A DNA stretch of 64,000 nt, from the NCBI RefSeq assembly GCF_937870815.1, contig NZ_CALMZS010000211.1, positions 1 through 64,000 on the forward strand, read 5' to 3'. This document shows, in pieces, positions 40,024-49,323 of this stretch. The position numbers and the translations under genes are program-made. Positions within the stretch are counted from its first letter, which is position 1. Every line of letters begins with the position of its first letter. The notes beneath the pieces are model-generated. The model worked only from the letters and a program-made list of their open reading frames with translations, searched no databases and was not told the origin of the DNA. The stretch comes from an uncultured Brevundimonas sp. (lineage in GTDB: Bacteria; Pseudomonadota; Alphaproteobacteria; Caulobacterales; Caulobacteraceae).

Positions 40024-40842
40024 TCAGGGGCCGGCCGCGGCGTCCAGCAGGCCGATGGCCTCGCGCACCCAGGCGGCGTGGGCGACGATGCCGAGGCCGA
40101 GGGGCTCGTCGCCGGGGCGGACCTCGGACACCACCATGCCGGCGATGAACGGGTGATCCGGCTGGACCGAGCCGGGCAGCTTGCGCGCCGCCGGGGTCCA
40201 GAACACCGGCCCGCCCGAATTGCCGGGGAAGACCGGGAAGTCGAGCAGGAAGACCGGAAAGGACCCGATCGGCGTCAGCGGCCAGGACGCCACCCGGCCG
40301 GTCCGCAGGATGGGGAAGCCGGCGGTGTTCGACGAATAGCCGTGCGGATAGCCGAGGGTCAGCAGCTCGTCGCCGGGCCCGACCTGCCAGGCGTCCAGGG
40401 CATCGGCGCCGGCCAGCCAGCCGAGCGGGATGGCGGCGCGGGCGAAGGCCGGCGGGGCCGACACCTCCATCACCGCGATGTCGTGTTCGGGGTGGCGGGT
40501 CCAGACCGGTTCGCCGTCCTCCCGCCGGATGCGCAGCGGCTCGGGCGCGAATTTCCAGCCGCCGCCGGGCATCTCGACCCGCCAGCCGATCCGGGCGTCG
40601 GGGCCGCCCATGCCGTTGAGCACATGGTGGGCGCTGACGAGGACGGTGCGCGGCGATCCGTCCGGCCGCGGGGCCTCGACGAGGAAGCCCGTGCCGACCC
40701 GCCGGGTCGGCCGCCCGGCGTTGCGCTGGTCGATCTGCACCGTGGCGGCGATCAACCCGACGGTGAGGTCCCAGGCCGGGGCGGCGAGGGCCGCCGCCGG
40801 CGGCGCCTGCGGAAAATCCGGGGGAGTCTGCAGATCGAACAT
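40024..40842 (-). CDS. Trypsin-like serine protease domain protein
   Basis: The 272-residue protein has the chymotrypsin-fold triad in order: His in VLVSAHHVLNG, Asp in HPEHDIAVMEV and Ser in FPGNSGGPVFW. No signal peptide or PDZ domain is visible, so it is probably cytoplasmic or exported by another route. Such domains occur in phage-like and defence contexts as well as in housekeeping; there is no partner here to tell. It converges with the acyl-CoA dehydrogenase gene at adjacent stop codons. Confidence 0.85.
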   Translation of the reverse strand: MFDLQTPPDFPQAPPAAALAAPAWDLTVGLIAATVQIDQRNAGRPTRRVGTGFLVEAPRPDGSPRTVLVSAHHVLNGMGGPDARIGWRVEMPGGGWKFAPEPLRIRREDGEPVWTRHPEHDIAVMEVSAPPAFARAAIPLGWLAGADALDAWQVGPGDELLTLGYPHGYSSNTAGFPILRTGRVASWPLTPIGSFPVFLLDFPVFPGNSGGPVFWTPAARKLPGSVQPDHPFIAGMVVSEVRPGDEPLGLGIVAHAAWVREAIGLLDAAAGP

Positions 40843-40937
40843 GAGCGCGATGTCGCCGTGGCCGTTTGTTCATTTGACGGCGGCGGGGTCGCTCGCACAA
40901 GGTCCGCGTCCTGTTCGCCGTCCGGGGGCCTGATACG

Positions 40938-43115
40938 ATGAATCGCCGCGACCTGCTCGCCACCGCCTCGGCCGCCCTCGCGGCCGCCGCCCTGCCCGCC
41001 CACGCCCGCATTTCCGGAGCCCCGATGCCCCAGACCGCCCCCGTCCCGCCCGTCGCCAGGAAGATTCCGGTGCGGATCGAACAGCTGGGCCGGGTCCGGG
41101 TCGACGACTATCAGTGGATGAAGGACGACAATTGGCAGGCGGTGCTGCGCGACCCGACCCTGATCAAGGCGGACGTCAAGGAGCACCTCGAGGCCGAGAA
41201 CGCCTATCGCGAGGCGATGATGGCCTCGACCCTGCCGCTGCAGGCGGCGATGTTCGAGGAGATGAAGGGACGGATCAAGGAGGACGACAGCTCGGTTCCG
41301 GCGCCGGACGGGCCGTGGGAGTATTTCACCGAGTACAAGACCGGGGACCAGCACCCCCGGTTCATGCGCAGGCCGCGGGCGGGCGGAGAGTCCCGGCTGC
41401 TGCTCGACGCCAACGCCCTGGCCGCCGGCAAGGCCTATTCCGAGGTCAGCGCCGCCGACCACAGCCCCGACCACGCCCTGTTCGCCTACGCCGAGGACGC
41501 CCAGGGGTCGGAGGTGCACCAGATCTTCGTCAGGGACCTGGCCGCCGGCGAGGTGCTGCCCGACCCGATCCAGTCGGCCACCGGCAATTTCACCTTCTCG
41601 CCGGACAGCCAGTGGATCTTCTGGACCAACCGCGACGACAACGGCCGGCCGGACAAGATCTTCCGCCGTCCCGCGCGGGGCGGGGCAACCACCCTGGTCT
41701 ATGAGGAGGCCGACGACGGCATGTTCATCAGCGTCGGCCGCACCGCCGACGATGCCTTCGTGGTCATCTCCATCGCCAACCAGGAGACCTCGGAGGCGCG
41801 GTTCATCCCGGCCTCCGACCCGACCGCGACCCCGGCCGTGCTGGAGCCGCGCGAGGTGGCCCGGCTGTACGACGCCGACCACTGGGGCGACCGCTGGGTG
41901 ATCCGCACCAACGCCGACGACGCCATCGACTTCAAGATCGTCGAGGCCCCGACCGCGACGCCGGGCAAGGCGCGCTGGACCGACCTGGTCCCGCACACGC
42001 CCGGCCGCTACATCGAGGGCGTGTCGCTGGTGAAGGACTACATCGGCCGTCAGGAACGCGCCGACGCCAATACCCGGATCGTCATCCGCGATCGGGCCGG
42101 GGCCGAGCACGAGATCGCCGTCGACGAACCCGCCTACGCCCTGTCGCTGGGCGGGGCGTCGGAGTTCGACACCACGGTGATGCGCTACGGCTACAACTCG
42201 CCGTCGACGCCGACCTCGACCTATGACTACGACCTGAAGACCCGCCAGCGGACCCTGCGCAAGGTGCAGGAGGTGCCGTCGGGCCACGACCCGGCCGACT
42301 ATGTGGTCGAGCGGCTGAACGCCCCGGCGGCGGACGGCGAACTGGTGCCGGTGACGGTGCTGCGCCGCAAGACCACGCCGGTCGACGGCTCGGCCCCGCT
42401 GCTGCTGTACGGCTACGGCAGCTACGGCATTCCGATGGCGGCGAGCTTCTCGACCAACCGGCTGTCGCTGGTCGACCGCGGCTGGATCTACGCCATCGCC
42501 CACATCCGCGGCGGCTCGGACAAGGGCTGGAGCTGGTTCCTGGGCGCCCGCCGCTTCACCAAGAAGAACACCTTCACCGACTTCATCGCGGCGGCGGAGC
42601 ACCTGATCTCGAGCGGCCACGGCAAGGCCGGCCATATCGTCGCCCAGGGCGGCTCGGCCGGCGGCCTGCTGATGGGGGCGGTCAACAACATGCGGCCGGA
42701 CCTGTGGGCGGGGATCATCGGCCAGGTGCCGTTCGTCGACGTGATCAACACCATGAGCGACACCAGCCTGCCGCTGACGCCGCCGGAGTGGCCGGAGTGG
42801 GGCAATCCGATCGAGGATCCCGAGGCCTACGACTATATGTTCAGCTACAGCCCCTACGATCAGGTCTCGGCCCAGGCCTATCCGGCGGTGTTGGCGACCG
42901 GCGGCCTGTCGGACCCGCGGGTGACCTATTGGGAGCCGGAGAAGTGGGTGGCCAGGCTGCGGCCGGCGACCACCTCGGGCAAGCCGGTGCTGCTGAAGAT
43001 CAACATGGAGGCCGGCCACGGCGGGGCGTCGGGCCGGTTCGACTATCTGAAGGAGGTCGCCCACGACTACGCCTTCGCGGTCTGGGCCATCGACAGGGGC
43101 TGGGAGCGGGCCTGA
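40938..43115 (+). CDS. ptrB: Oligopeptidase B (S9A family)
   Basis: The 725-residue S9 peptidase cuts peptides after basic residues. It starts with a Tat-type leader (MNRRDLLATASAALAAAAL, cleavage near AHA-RI), then the seven-bladed propeller and the hydrolase domain with the nucleophile motif GGSAGGLLMGAVNN, the Asp region LATGGLSDPRVTYWEP and His in EAGHGGASGRFD. Lengths fit the family. The leader is notable because many oligopeptidase B proteins are cytoplasmic; tatABC lies 12 kb away. Confidence 0.93.
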   Translation: MNRRDLLATASAALAAAALPAHARISGAPMPQTAPVPPVARKIPVRIEQLGRVRVDDYQWMKDDNWQAVLRDPTLIKADVKEHLEAENAYREAMMASTLPLQAAMFEEMKGRIKEDDSSVPAPDGPWEYFTEYKTGDQHPRFMRRPRAGGESRLLLDANALAAGKAYSEVSAADHSPDHALFAYAEDAQGSEVHQIFVRDLAAGEVLPDPIQSATGNFTFSPDSQWIFWTNRDDNGRPDKIFRRPARGGATTLVYEEADDGMFISVGRTADDAFVVISIANQETSEARFIPASDPTATPAVLEPREVARLYDADHWGDRWVIRTNADDAIDFKIVEAPTATPGKARWTDLVPHTPGRYIEGVSLVKDYIGRQERADANTRIVIRDRAGAEHEIAVDEPAYALSLGGASEFDTTVMRYGYNSPSTPTSTYDYDLKTRQRTLRKVQEVPSGHDPADYVVERLNAPAADGELVPVTVLRRKTTPVDGSAPLLLYGYGSYGIPMAASFSTNRLSLVDRGWIYAIAHIRGGSDKGWSWFLGARRFTKKNTFTDFIAAAEHLISSGHGKAGHIVAQGGSAGGLLMGAVNNMRPDLWAGIIGQVPFVDVINTMSDTSLPLTPPEWPEWGNPIEDPEAYDYMFSYSPYDQVSAQAYPAVLATGGLSDPRVTYWEPEKWVARLRPATTSGKPVLLKINMEAGHGGASGRFDYLKEVAHDYAFAVWAIDRGWERA

Positions 43116-43179
43116 CCGTGCCCGGCCGCCTCGCGATTCCAGCGACCCTCACCGACCGCAGCCCGCCGGGAGCCTGCCG

Positions 43180-43737
43180 ATGATCCTCTGCATTCGCGAC
43201 GCGGTCGCCGCCGACATGGCGCGGGTCGCCGCCCTGTATGGCCGCGAGGTCGTCCACGGCACGGCCACGTTCGAACTCCGCCCCCCGGACGCCGGGGAGA
43301 TGGCGAGCCGGTTCGCGGCGGTGCGGCGGCACGACCTGCCCTGGCTGATCGCCGAGGTGGACGGGGCCTTCGGCGGCTACGCCTACGCCTCGCCGTTCCG
43401 GCCCCGCCCGGCCTATCGCTACGGCGTCGAGGCCTCGATCTATGTGGAGGAGGAGGCCCGGGGGCGGGGCGTCGGCCGCGCCCTGCTGGAGGCCTTGATC
43501 GCGCGGGTTCGCGCCCGGGGCCTGCGCCATGTCATCGGCGCGATCAGCGACAGCGGAACCAGCGCCGCCTCGATCGCCCTGCACCGGGCGCTGGGGTTCC
43601 GCGAGGCGGGGGTCTACCGCCAGGTCGGCTGGAAATTCGACCGGTGGCTGGATGTGACGCTGATGCAGCTCGACCTCGATCCGGCCGGCGCGCCGCCGCG
43701 GGGGCCGGGGCTGGACCTGGCCGGCGGTCCGGCCTGA
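43180..43737 (+). CDS. GNAT N-acetyltransferase (phosphinothricin acetyltransferase-like)
   Basis: The 185-residue protein has the GNAT acetyl-CoA site EEARGRGVGRALLEALI and the PAT-type ends (GTATFELRPP, YAYASPFRPRPAYRYGVEAS, ALGFREAGVYRQVGWKFDRW). PAT-like enzymes acetylate phosphinothricin or methionine sulfoximine; the natural substrate here is unknown. Confidence 0.88.
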   Translation: MILCIRDAVAADMARVAALYGREVVHGTATFELRPPDAGEMASRFAAVRRHDLPWLIAEVDGAFGGYAYASPFRPRPAYRYGVEASIYVEEEARGRGVGRALLEALIARVRARGLRHVIGAISDSGTSAASIALHRALGFREAGVYRQVGWKFDRWLDVTLMQLDLDPAGAPPRGPGLDLAGGPA

Positions 43738-43753
43738 GGCGACGGGCCCACCC

Positions 43754-44209
43754 TCAGTGGGGCGCGATGTCTGCCGGCGGCGTCGTCAGCCACGGCGCCA
43801 GCCGGAAGCGGCGCGGCGGCTCGCCGACGGTGCGGTGGTGGATGAACCGGCGGGCGAAGCCGACCACGGCGTGGATGGTCTGCTCGTCGAAAGGCTTGGA
43901 CACCGCCCCGAGAGCGCCGGCGAATCCCTCGGGAATCTGCTCGGGGTTGGCGGTCAGGAAGACCACGGCCGTCCCGTAGTCGCCGACCAGCCGCTGGGCG
44001 ATGCGCGGCCCGGTCAGGCCGTCGAGGAGGTTGACGTCGATCAGGGCGAGGTCGGGCCGTTGACGGTCGGCGATCTCCAGGGCGCTGACCTGGTCCATGG
44101 CGCAGCCGACGACGTCGCAGCCCGCCTCGCCCAGCACCAGTTCGAGCTCCATGGCCAGCAGGGCCTGGTCTTCGACGATCATGACCCGCAGGTCGAGCGG
44201 CCTGGACAC
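43754..44209 (-). CDS. Single-domain response regulator
   Basis: The 151-residue protein is a receiver domain: VMIVEDQALLAMELELVLGE (acidic pocket), ALIDVNLLDGLTGP (phospho-acceptor Asp), VFLTANP (Thr) and AVSKPFDEQTIH (Lys). There is no output domain, only a short tail rich in Pro/His. The likely start is GTG at 44209. The kinase-like gene is divergent 129 bp away, and the two probably work together. Confidence 0.9.
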   Translation of the reverse strand: MSRPLDLRVMIVEDQALLAMELELVLGEAGCDVVGCAMDQVSALEIADRQRPDLALIDVNLLDGLTGPRIAQRLVGDYGTAVVFLTANPEQIPEGFAGALGAVSKPFDEQTIHAVVGFARRFIHHRTVGEPPRRFRLAPWLTTPPADIAPH

Positions 44210-44229
44210 CTCTACTCCCCCCCATGCCT

Positions 44230-44278
44230 CAAGGCGTTTACCATCACTGTGTCCGGTAGCGGACGGACAAACGCCTTG
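44230..44278. promoter_or_regulatory. Inverted repeat between the response regulator and kinase genes
   Basis: CAAGGCGTTT and AAACGCCTTG form a perfect 10-bp inverted repeat with a 29-bp spacer that itself holds GTCCG-GTAG-CGGAC. It lies in the divergent promoter region and could be an operator or a structured leader. Confidence 0.5.
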
Positions 44279-44338
44279 TTGGCCAATTGGTTCTGTCTGG
44301 CGTAAGATTCTTGGGCTTTTCAGTGGCTGGGGGGACCG

Positions 44339-44941
44339 ATGGCTACGGCGGCCGGACAGGGCATCGTCGAAATTCAGCGCCGGCTGCTGGGAGGCTACCA
44401 GCTGCTGCAGACGCTCGTCGGCATCCGTCTGCGCAGCGTCGCCGATCCGGAGAGCGTGCGGCATCTGACCTGGCTGAGCGACGTCGCCGCCGCCATGGAG
44501 CTGATCAGCCGGCGGATGACCGCCGAGGCGCCGCTCGACTTCCAGGGCTACCTCCAGGACGTGGCCGCGTTCTGGGCCCGCGCCTGCCAGGGGCGGCCGG
44601 TGCGGCTGGACGTCCGGGGACAGTCGGCGCTGCTGCCCGACAGCCATCTGCTGCCGCTGGCCATCATCACCCATGAGCTGATCGGCAACGCCTGCCGTCA
44701 CGCCTTTCCCGACGACCGGCGCGGCTCGATCGCGGTGGCCTTCTCGCGCGCGGTCGGCGGAATCAGCCTGGTGGTGCGCGATTCGGGCGTCGGGGCGGAC
44801 AGTCTCCAGCCCGGCGAGGGCCTGGCCCTGGTCAGGGGGCTGGTCGACCATCTGGGCGGATCGATGACCATCGAGACCGCGCCGGGCGCCGGGGTCGGCG
44901 TGCGCATCCGCCTGCCGCTGGAGCCGCCGCCGACGCACTGA
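44339..44941 (+). CDS. HWE/HisKA_2-type histidine kinase core lacking the phospho-acceptor His
   Basis: The 200-residue protein has a kinase ATPase domain with the N box IITHELIGNACRHAF, G1 DSGVGADSL and G2 GLALVRGLVDHLGG, and an upstream dimerisation helix pair. In HisKA_2 proteins the first helix reads E-hHR-xxN; here it is VEIQRRLLGGYQLLQTLVGI, with no histidine at the phospho site. It has no sensor domain. It may be a pseudokinase, or a phosphotransferase or anti-sigma-type regulator of the divergent response regulator. Confidence 0.8.
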   Translation: MATAAGQGIVEIQRRLLGGYQLLQTLVGIRLRSVADPESVRHLTWLSDVAAAMELISRRMTAEAPLDFQGYLQDVAAFWARACQGRPVRLDVRGQSALLPDSHLLPLAIITHELIGNACRHAFPDDRRGSIAVAFSRAVGGISLVVRDSGVGADSLQPGEGLALVRGLVDHLGGSMTIETAPGAGVGVRIRLPLEPPPTH

Positions 44942-44989
44942 ACCGCCACGGCGAGCGCCGAACGGCGGGGAACCGGAGGGCGGCGGCGG

Positions 44990-45063
44990 TGGCTGGGGAA
45001 CTAGGACTCGAACCTAGAATGACGGTACCAAAAACCGGAGTGTTACCATTACACCATTCCCCA
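44990..45063 (-). tRNA. tRNA-Gln (anticodon TTG)
   Basis: On the minus strand the acceptor TGGGGAA pairs with TTCCCCA, the D arm is GTGT..ACAC, the anticodon loop is TTTTGGT (anticodon TTG), and the T arm is TAGGTTCGAGTCCTA. The CCA end is encoded (44990-44992). Confidence 0.95.
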
Positions 45064-45217
45064 GCAGGTCCGGCGTTTCCGGGCCGACGCGCCGGAAGGC
45101 GTGCGAGATACGACAAGGCCGCGGGCGATGCAAGAACCGCCTTGGAGACTATTTTCCGGCGGGGCGTTTCCCCGCTTGCGGCCCTGAAACCCCGTCGCTA
45201 TAAGCCGCGCCTCAAGT

Positions 45218-45294
45218 CGGAGTGTGGCTCAGTCTGGTAGAGCACTGCGTTCGGGACGCAGGGGTCGCAGGTTCGAATCCTGCCACTCCGACCA
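45218..45294 (+). tRNA. tRNA-Pro (anticodon CGG)
   Basis: The acceptor CGGAGTG pairs with CACTCCG. The D arm GGCTCAGTCTGGTAGAGC, anticodon stem CTGCG/CGCAG with loop TTCGGGA (anticodon CGG), and T arm GCAGGTTCGAATCCTGC are all regular. CCA is encoded at 45292-45294. Confidence 0.96.
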
Positions 45295-45330
45295 TTTGAT
45301 CCGGCGCCTCCCGGGCGCCGCGCTCTTCCC

Positions 45331-46347
45331 TCAATCCTTCGCCTTCGCCGCCACGGCGGCCAGATGGGCGCCGACCGCCTCGATGGGGCGTTCGCCGAGC
45401 GCCTTGCGGCGGGCCCGCAGGTCGGGGGAGCCGGCGTCATGGTCGGCCATCAGCTGTTTGACGAAGGCCCCGGAGCGGACCTCGGCCAGCACCTCGTCCA
45501 TGGCCGCCTCCGAAGCCGCGCCGATGATGCGCGGGCCGGTCAGATAGGCCCCGTATTCGGCCGTGTTGGAGATGCGGCCGAAGGCGCCGGCGATGCCCAT
45601 CGAGAACATCAGGTCGGTGACCAGCTTGACCTCATAGAAGCATTCGAACCAGGCCACCTCGGGCGGATAGCCGGCCTCGACCAGCTTGGTGAAGGCGGCG
45701 TCGATCAGTTCGCCCACGCCGCCGCACAGCACCACCTGCTCGCCGAACAGGTCGCTCTCGCATTCGGCGGCGAAGCTGGTCTCGAGGATGCCCTTGCGGC
45801 CGCAGCCCAGCGCGGCGGCGTAGGACAGGCCCAGCGCATGGGCCCCGCCGCTGGCGTCCTGGTGCACGCCGAACAGGGCGAACACCCCCTGCCCTTCCAC
45901 ATAGAGGTCGCGGATGCGCGGGCCTATGCCCTTGGGCGAGGCGAGGATGACGTCGAGATCCGGGCGCGGCTCGACCAGGCCGAAACGGACCGACAGGCCG
46001 TGGGCGAAGATCAGGGCCGCGCCCGGCTTCATCGCCGGGGCCAGCTCGTCGCGCCACAGGTCGCGGTGGGCCTCGTCCGAGACCATGACGGCGACCACGT
46101 CGGCGGAGGCGGCGGCCTCGCCGGCGGTCAGGACGGGGAAGCCGTCGGCCTCGGCCTTCGCCCGGGTGGCGGAGCCGGCCTTCAGGCCGACGACGATGTC
46201 GGCGACGCCCGAGTCGCGCAGGTTCAGGGCATGGGTGCGGCCCTGGCTGCCGTAGCCGATCACGGCGACGCGCCGGCCGCGGATGATCGACAGATCGCAG
46301 TCGCGGTCATGGAAGACGGGGAGCGGGGCGGCTAGATGTTCGGTCAT
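45331..46347 (-). CDS. ilvC: Ketol-acid reductoisomerase (class I)
   Basis: IlvC converts acetolactate to dihydroxyisovalerate in valine/leucine synthesis (and the isoleucine equivalent) with NADPH and Mg. The 338-residue class I enzyme shows GYGSQGRTHALNLRDSG, MVSDEAHRDLW, the acids in DLFGEQVVLCGGV (first Mg site) and ECFYEVKLVTDLM, and ISNTAEYGAYLTGPRII. The ATG at 46347 overlaps the start of the divergent DUF924 gene, so the promoters overlap the coding starts. Confidence 0.96.
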   Translation of the reverse strand: MTEHLAAPLPVFHDRDCDLSIIRGRRVAVIGYGSQGRTHALNLRDSGVADIVVGLKAGSATRAKAEADGFPVLTAGEAAASADVVAVMVSDEAHRDLWRDELAPAMKPGAALIFAHGLSVRFGLVEPRPDLDVILASPKGIGPRIRDLYVEGQGVFALFGVHQDASGGAHALGLSYAAALGCGRKGILETSFAAECESDLFGEQVVLCGGVGELIDAAFTKLVEAGYPPEVAWFECFYEVKLVTDLMFSMGIAGAFGRISNTAEYGAYLTGPRIIGAASEAAMDEVLAEVRSGAFVKQLMADHDAGSPDLRARRKALGERPIEAVGAHLAAVAAKAKD

Positions 46348-46894
46348 GAGCACACAGATAGCCCCATCCGATGTCGTCGGCTTCTGGAAAGAGGCGGGAT
46401 CCGGGGCGTGGTTCGCCAGGGACCAGGCCTTCGACGCCCGGTTCCGCAAGCGGTTCGAGGCCGCGCACATGGCGGCGGCGCGGCGCGAGCTGGACGACTG
46501 GGCGGAGACGCCGGAGGGGACGCTGGCGCTGCTGATCCTGCTGGACCAGTTCCCGAGGAACTGCTTCCGCGGCACGGCGCACGCCTTCGCCACCGATCCG
46601 CTGGCGCGGATGTTCGCGGTGCGGGCGCTGGACGCGGGTTTCGACCGGGCGGTGGAGAACGACCTGCGGCGGTTCTTCTACCTGCCGCTGCAGCATTCGG
46701 AAAACATGGACGATCAGGAGCGGCAACTGGCCTTGTTCCCGCGCATGGAGCGGGCCGCCGACGATCGCTGGGCCGAGCACCATTACGGCGTCATCGCCCG
46801 CTTCGGCCGCTTCCTCCACCGCAACGCCGCGCTGGGACGGGAGACCACGGCGGAAGAGGCGGAATTTCTCCGCGCCGGCGGGTTCGGCGGCTGA
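46346..46894 (+). CDS. DUF924 family protein
   Basis: The 182-residue protein matches DUF924: SDVVGFWKEAGSGAWFARDQ, FDARFRKRFE, LALLILLDQFPRNCFRGTAH, LPLQHSENMDDQERQLALF. It is an all-helical, TPR-like cytosolic protein of unknown function. Its ATG and the ilvC ATG overlap on opposite strands. Confidence 0.88.
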   Translation: MSTQIAPSDVVGFWKEAGSGAWFARDQAFDARFRKRFEAAHMAAARRELDDWAETPEGTLALLILLDQFPRNCFRGTAHAFATDPLARMFAVRALDAGFDRAVENDLRRFFYLPLQHSENMDDQERQLALFPRMERAADDRWAEHHYGVIARFGRFLHRNAALGRETTAEEAEFLRAGGFGG

Positions 46895-47020
46895 GGTCGC
46901 GCCGGCCGGAGCGAGGTCCGGCGCGGCGGCGCCGGCGGACCGACATTTTCCGACTTCAGATTGTGACGCGGGCGCGGTACCAAGGCGTCGAACAGCAACG
47001 CCTTGATCGGGGAAGTCATC

Positions 47021-47965
47021 ATGGTCCGTGCTCTCACCGCCCTCGCCGTCGCGGGCCTCGCGAGCCTGACGGCCGCCCTGCCGGCCGACGCCCAGAGCGG
47101 CCGCGGCCGCACGCGCGTCCAACAGGCCCAGGACGCCCAGGTCGCGGCGATCCCGCGCTGCGTCCGCAGCCTGGGCAGCCTGTCGATCGTGGACGGTCAG
47201 CCGGACTTCTTCCGCCAGCGACAACTTTCGCCGCCCCAGACCCTGCTGCGCGTGGTGGTGCAGCGCTCGGGCTGTTTCACCCTGGTGGATCGGGGCGCCG
47301 GCATGGACGCGGCCATGCGCGAGCGGGCCCTGTCGGGCGACGGCATGCTGCAGCAGGGCTCCAACGTCGGCGGCGGCCAGGTGCGCGCCGCCGACTATGT
47401 CCTGGTCGCCGAGGTCGCCAGCGCGGACGCCAATACCGGCGGCGGCGGGGTCGCGGCGGTCGCCGGCGGTCTGATCGGCGGCACCTTCGGCGGCCTGGTC
47501 GGCGGCGTCCGCACCCAGCGGATGGAGGCCAATACGGTTCTCAGCCTGACCAATGTCCGCACCTCCGAAGGCATGGCGGTGGCCGAGGGCTATGCCTCGC
47601 GCAACAATCTCAGCTGGGGCGGCGGCGGCGGCTTCGGCTTCGGCGGCGCCGTGGGCGGCGGCTATGAAAGCACCGAGATCGGCCGCATCGTCGCCCAGTC
47701 CTTCATCCAGGCCTATACCGACATGGTCACCCAGCTGGGTCTGCTGGAAGGAACCAGCGCATCCGCCGCGGCGCCGGTCCAGAGCTATCTGGTGCAGCAG
47801 GCGACCACGATGCGAACCTCTCCCGGGGGATCGGTCGTGCGCGCCTTGCCAGAGGGTCTTCGGGTCTATCCCACCGGCGCCCGCGACGGCCTGTGGTGGG
47901 AAGTGCTGGACGACAACGACAACCGCGGCTGGGTCCAGAACGACCGGCTGGCGCCGGGGCGGTAG
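47021..47965 (+). CDS. CsgG/HfaB-like secreted protein with C-terminal SH3-type domain
   Basis: The 314-residue protein has a signal peptide (cleavage near ADA-QS) and a CsgG-like domain ([72 protein letters not shown]), with long glycine runs. Residues about 255-314 form an SH3-like module ([34 protein letters not shown]). CsgG relatives form outer-membrane secretion pores. The added SH3 part might bind peptidoglycan. Confidence 0.8.
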   Translation: MVRALTALAVAGLASLTAALPADAQSGRGRTRVQQAQDAQVAAIPRCVRSLGSLSIVDGQPDFFRQRQLSPPQTLLRVVVQRSGCFTLVDRGAGMDAAMRERALSGDGMLQQGSNVGGGQVRAADYVLVAEVASADANTGGGGVAAVAGGLIGGTFGGLVGGVRTQRMEANTVLSLTNVRTSEGMAVAEGYASRNNLSWGGGGGFGFGGAVGGGYESTEIGRIVAQSFIQAYTDMVTQLGLLEGTSASAAAPVQSYLVQQATTMRTSPGGSVVRALPEGLRVYPTGARDGLWWEVLDDNDNRGWVQNDRLAPGR

Positions 47966-48035
47966 GGCCGACGGTCCACAGAAAAAAGCGTCGATCAGCC
48001 GATTCGTCGTCATGCGAATCGGGCAGAATGCCGCG

Positions 48036-48896
48036 ATGACCGCCATGGCCCGGATATCCGATCTTCAGGCGGGCGCGGTCCCGGTCGCGCCGGCCGACCA
48101 TCCCGAGTTCCAGTATCTGAACCTGCTGCGCGACATCCTCGACAACGGGGCGCGGCGCGACGACCGGACCGGGACCGGGACGCTGGGAGTGTTCGGGCGG
48201 CAGATGCGCTTCGACCTGGCGAAGGGTTTTCCGGTCCTGACCACCAAGAAGCTGCACCTGCGCTCGATCATCGTCGAACTGCTGTGGTTCCTGCGCGGCG
48301 AGACCAACATCGGCTGGCTGAAGGAGAACGGGGTCAGCATCTGGGACGAATGGGCGGACGCGCAGGGCGAGCTGGGGCCGGTCTATGGCAAGCAGTGGCG
48401 GTCGTGGGCGGCGCCGGACGGGCGGATGATCGACCAGATCGAGAAGCTGATCGAGGGGCTGAGGACCAATCCGAACGGGCGCCGGCATATCGTCAGCGCG
48501 TGGAACCCGGCCGATGTCGACGACATGGCCCTGCCGCCCTGCCACTGCCTGTTCCAGTTCTTCGTGGCCGACGGCAGGCTGAGCTGCCAGCTGTACCAGC
48601 GCAGCGCCGACGTCTTCCTGGGCGTGCCGTTCAACATCGCCTCCTATGCGCTGCTGACCATGATGATGGCGCAGGTGGTCGGGCTGAAGCCCGGCGAGTT
48701 CGTGCACACCTTCGGCGACGCCCACCTGTATCTGAACCACGTCGAACAGGCCGAGACCCAGCTGGCCCGCGAACCACGGCCGCTGCCGACCATGACCATC
48801 ACGCCGAGGGACGACCTGTTCGCCTACCGGCTGGAGGACTTCACGCTGGAAGGCTACGAGCCGTGGCCGCACATCAAGGCGCCGGTGGCGGTGTAG
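48036..48896 (+). CDS. thyA: Thymidylate synthase
   Basis: ThyA methylates dUMP to dTMP using methylene-tetrahydrofolate. The protein of about 286 residues shows [40 protein letters not shown], the catalytic Cys in [11 protein letters not shown], and [18 protein letters not shown]. ATGs at 48012, 48036 and 48045 are all possible starts. The usual partner folA lies 1.9 kb downstream, separated by four unrelated genes. Confidence 0.95.
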   Translation: MTAMARISDLQAGAVPVAPADHPEFQYLNLLRDILDNGARRDDRTGTGTLGVFGRQMRFDLAKGFPVLTTKKLHLRSIIVELLWFLRGETNIGWLKENGVSIWDEWADAQGELGPVYGKQWRSWAAPDGRMIDQIEKLIEGLRTNPNGRRHIVSAWNPADVDDMALPPCHCLFQFFVADGRLSCQLYQRSADVFLGVPFNIASYALLTMMMAQVVGLKPGEFVHTFGDAHLYLNHVEQAETQLAREPRPLPTMTITPRDDLFAYRLEDFTLEGYEPWPHIKAPVAV

Positions 48897-48900
48897 CTCG

Positions 48901-49323
48901 ATGGCAGACCCCAGCGCCGACCACTTGAAAGCTCTTGCCGAACTTCGGTGGATGGACGCAGAAGTACTACTGAAAGCTGGTAGGCATAGCGGAGCCTACT
49001 ATCTAGCCGGCTACACCATCGAGTGCGGCCTGAAGGCGGTCATTGCGTTGTCGTTTCGCGCGACGGTCATCCCCTCCAAGAAATTTGTGAATGACATCCA
49101 CACGCACAATCTCGAAGCCTTGATCGCACTGGCCGGCCTCAAACAGCAGCTCGACGCCGCAGCCAACGATCATCCCGAGCTTGAGGCCAACTGGGCGTTC
49201 ACAGCCGGATGGAAGGAAAGCTCCCGATATGAGACTATCGACCCGTTCACTGCAAACCGGATGATGACGGCTGTCGGTGATCCAAAGTCTGGAGTCCTGC
49301 AATGGTTGAAAACGCACTGGTAG
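48901..49323 (+). CDS. HEPN-domain-like protein
   Basis: The 140-residue, mostly helical protein contains DAEVLLKAGRHSGAYYLAGY and TIECGLKAVIALSF, the typical first helices of HEPN domains, and THNLEALIALAGL. HEPN proteins are often RNases in toxin-antitoxin and antiviral systems, though the classical R-x4-6-H motif is not obvious here. It overlaps the next gene by 22 bp. Codon use is less GC-biased than in thyA or folA, suggesting transfer. Confidence 0.7.
   Translation: MADPSADHLKALAELRWMDAEVLLKAGRHSGAYYLAGYTIECGLKAVIALSFRATVIPSKKFVNDIHTHNLEALIALAGLKQQLDAAANDHPELEANWAFTAGWKESSRYETIDPFTANRMMTAVGDPKSGVLQWLKTHW

Noticed and set aside
40752-43064. A 770-codon minus-strand frame opposite oligopeptidase B
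   Set aside because: It is antisense to a well-supported S9 peptidase gene and rich in Gly/Arg/His with no domain.
45303-45319. GGCGCCTCCCGGGCGCC hairpin between tRNA-Pro and ilvC as a terminator
   Set aside because: The stem is good, but no T-run follows on either strand and it could serve either gene, so it is not called.
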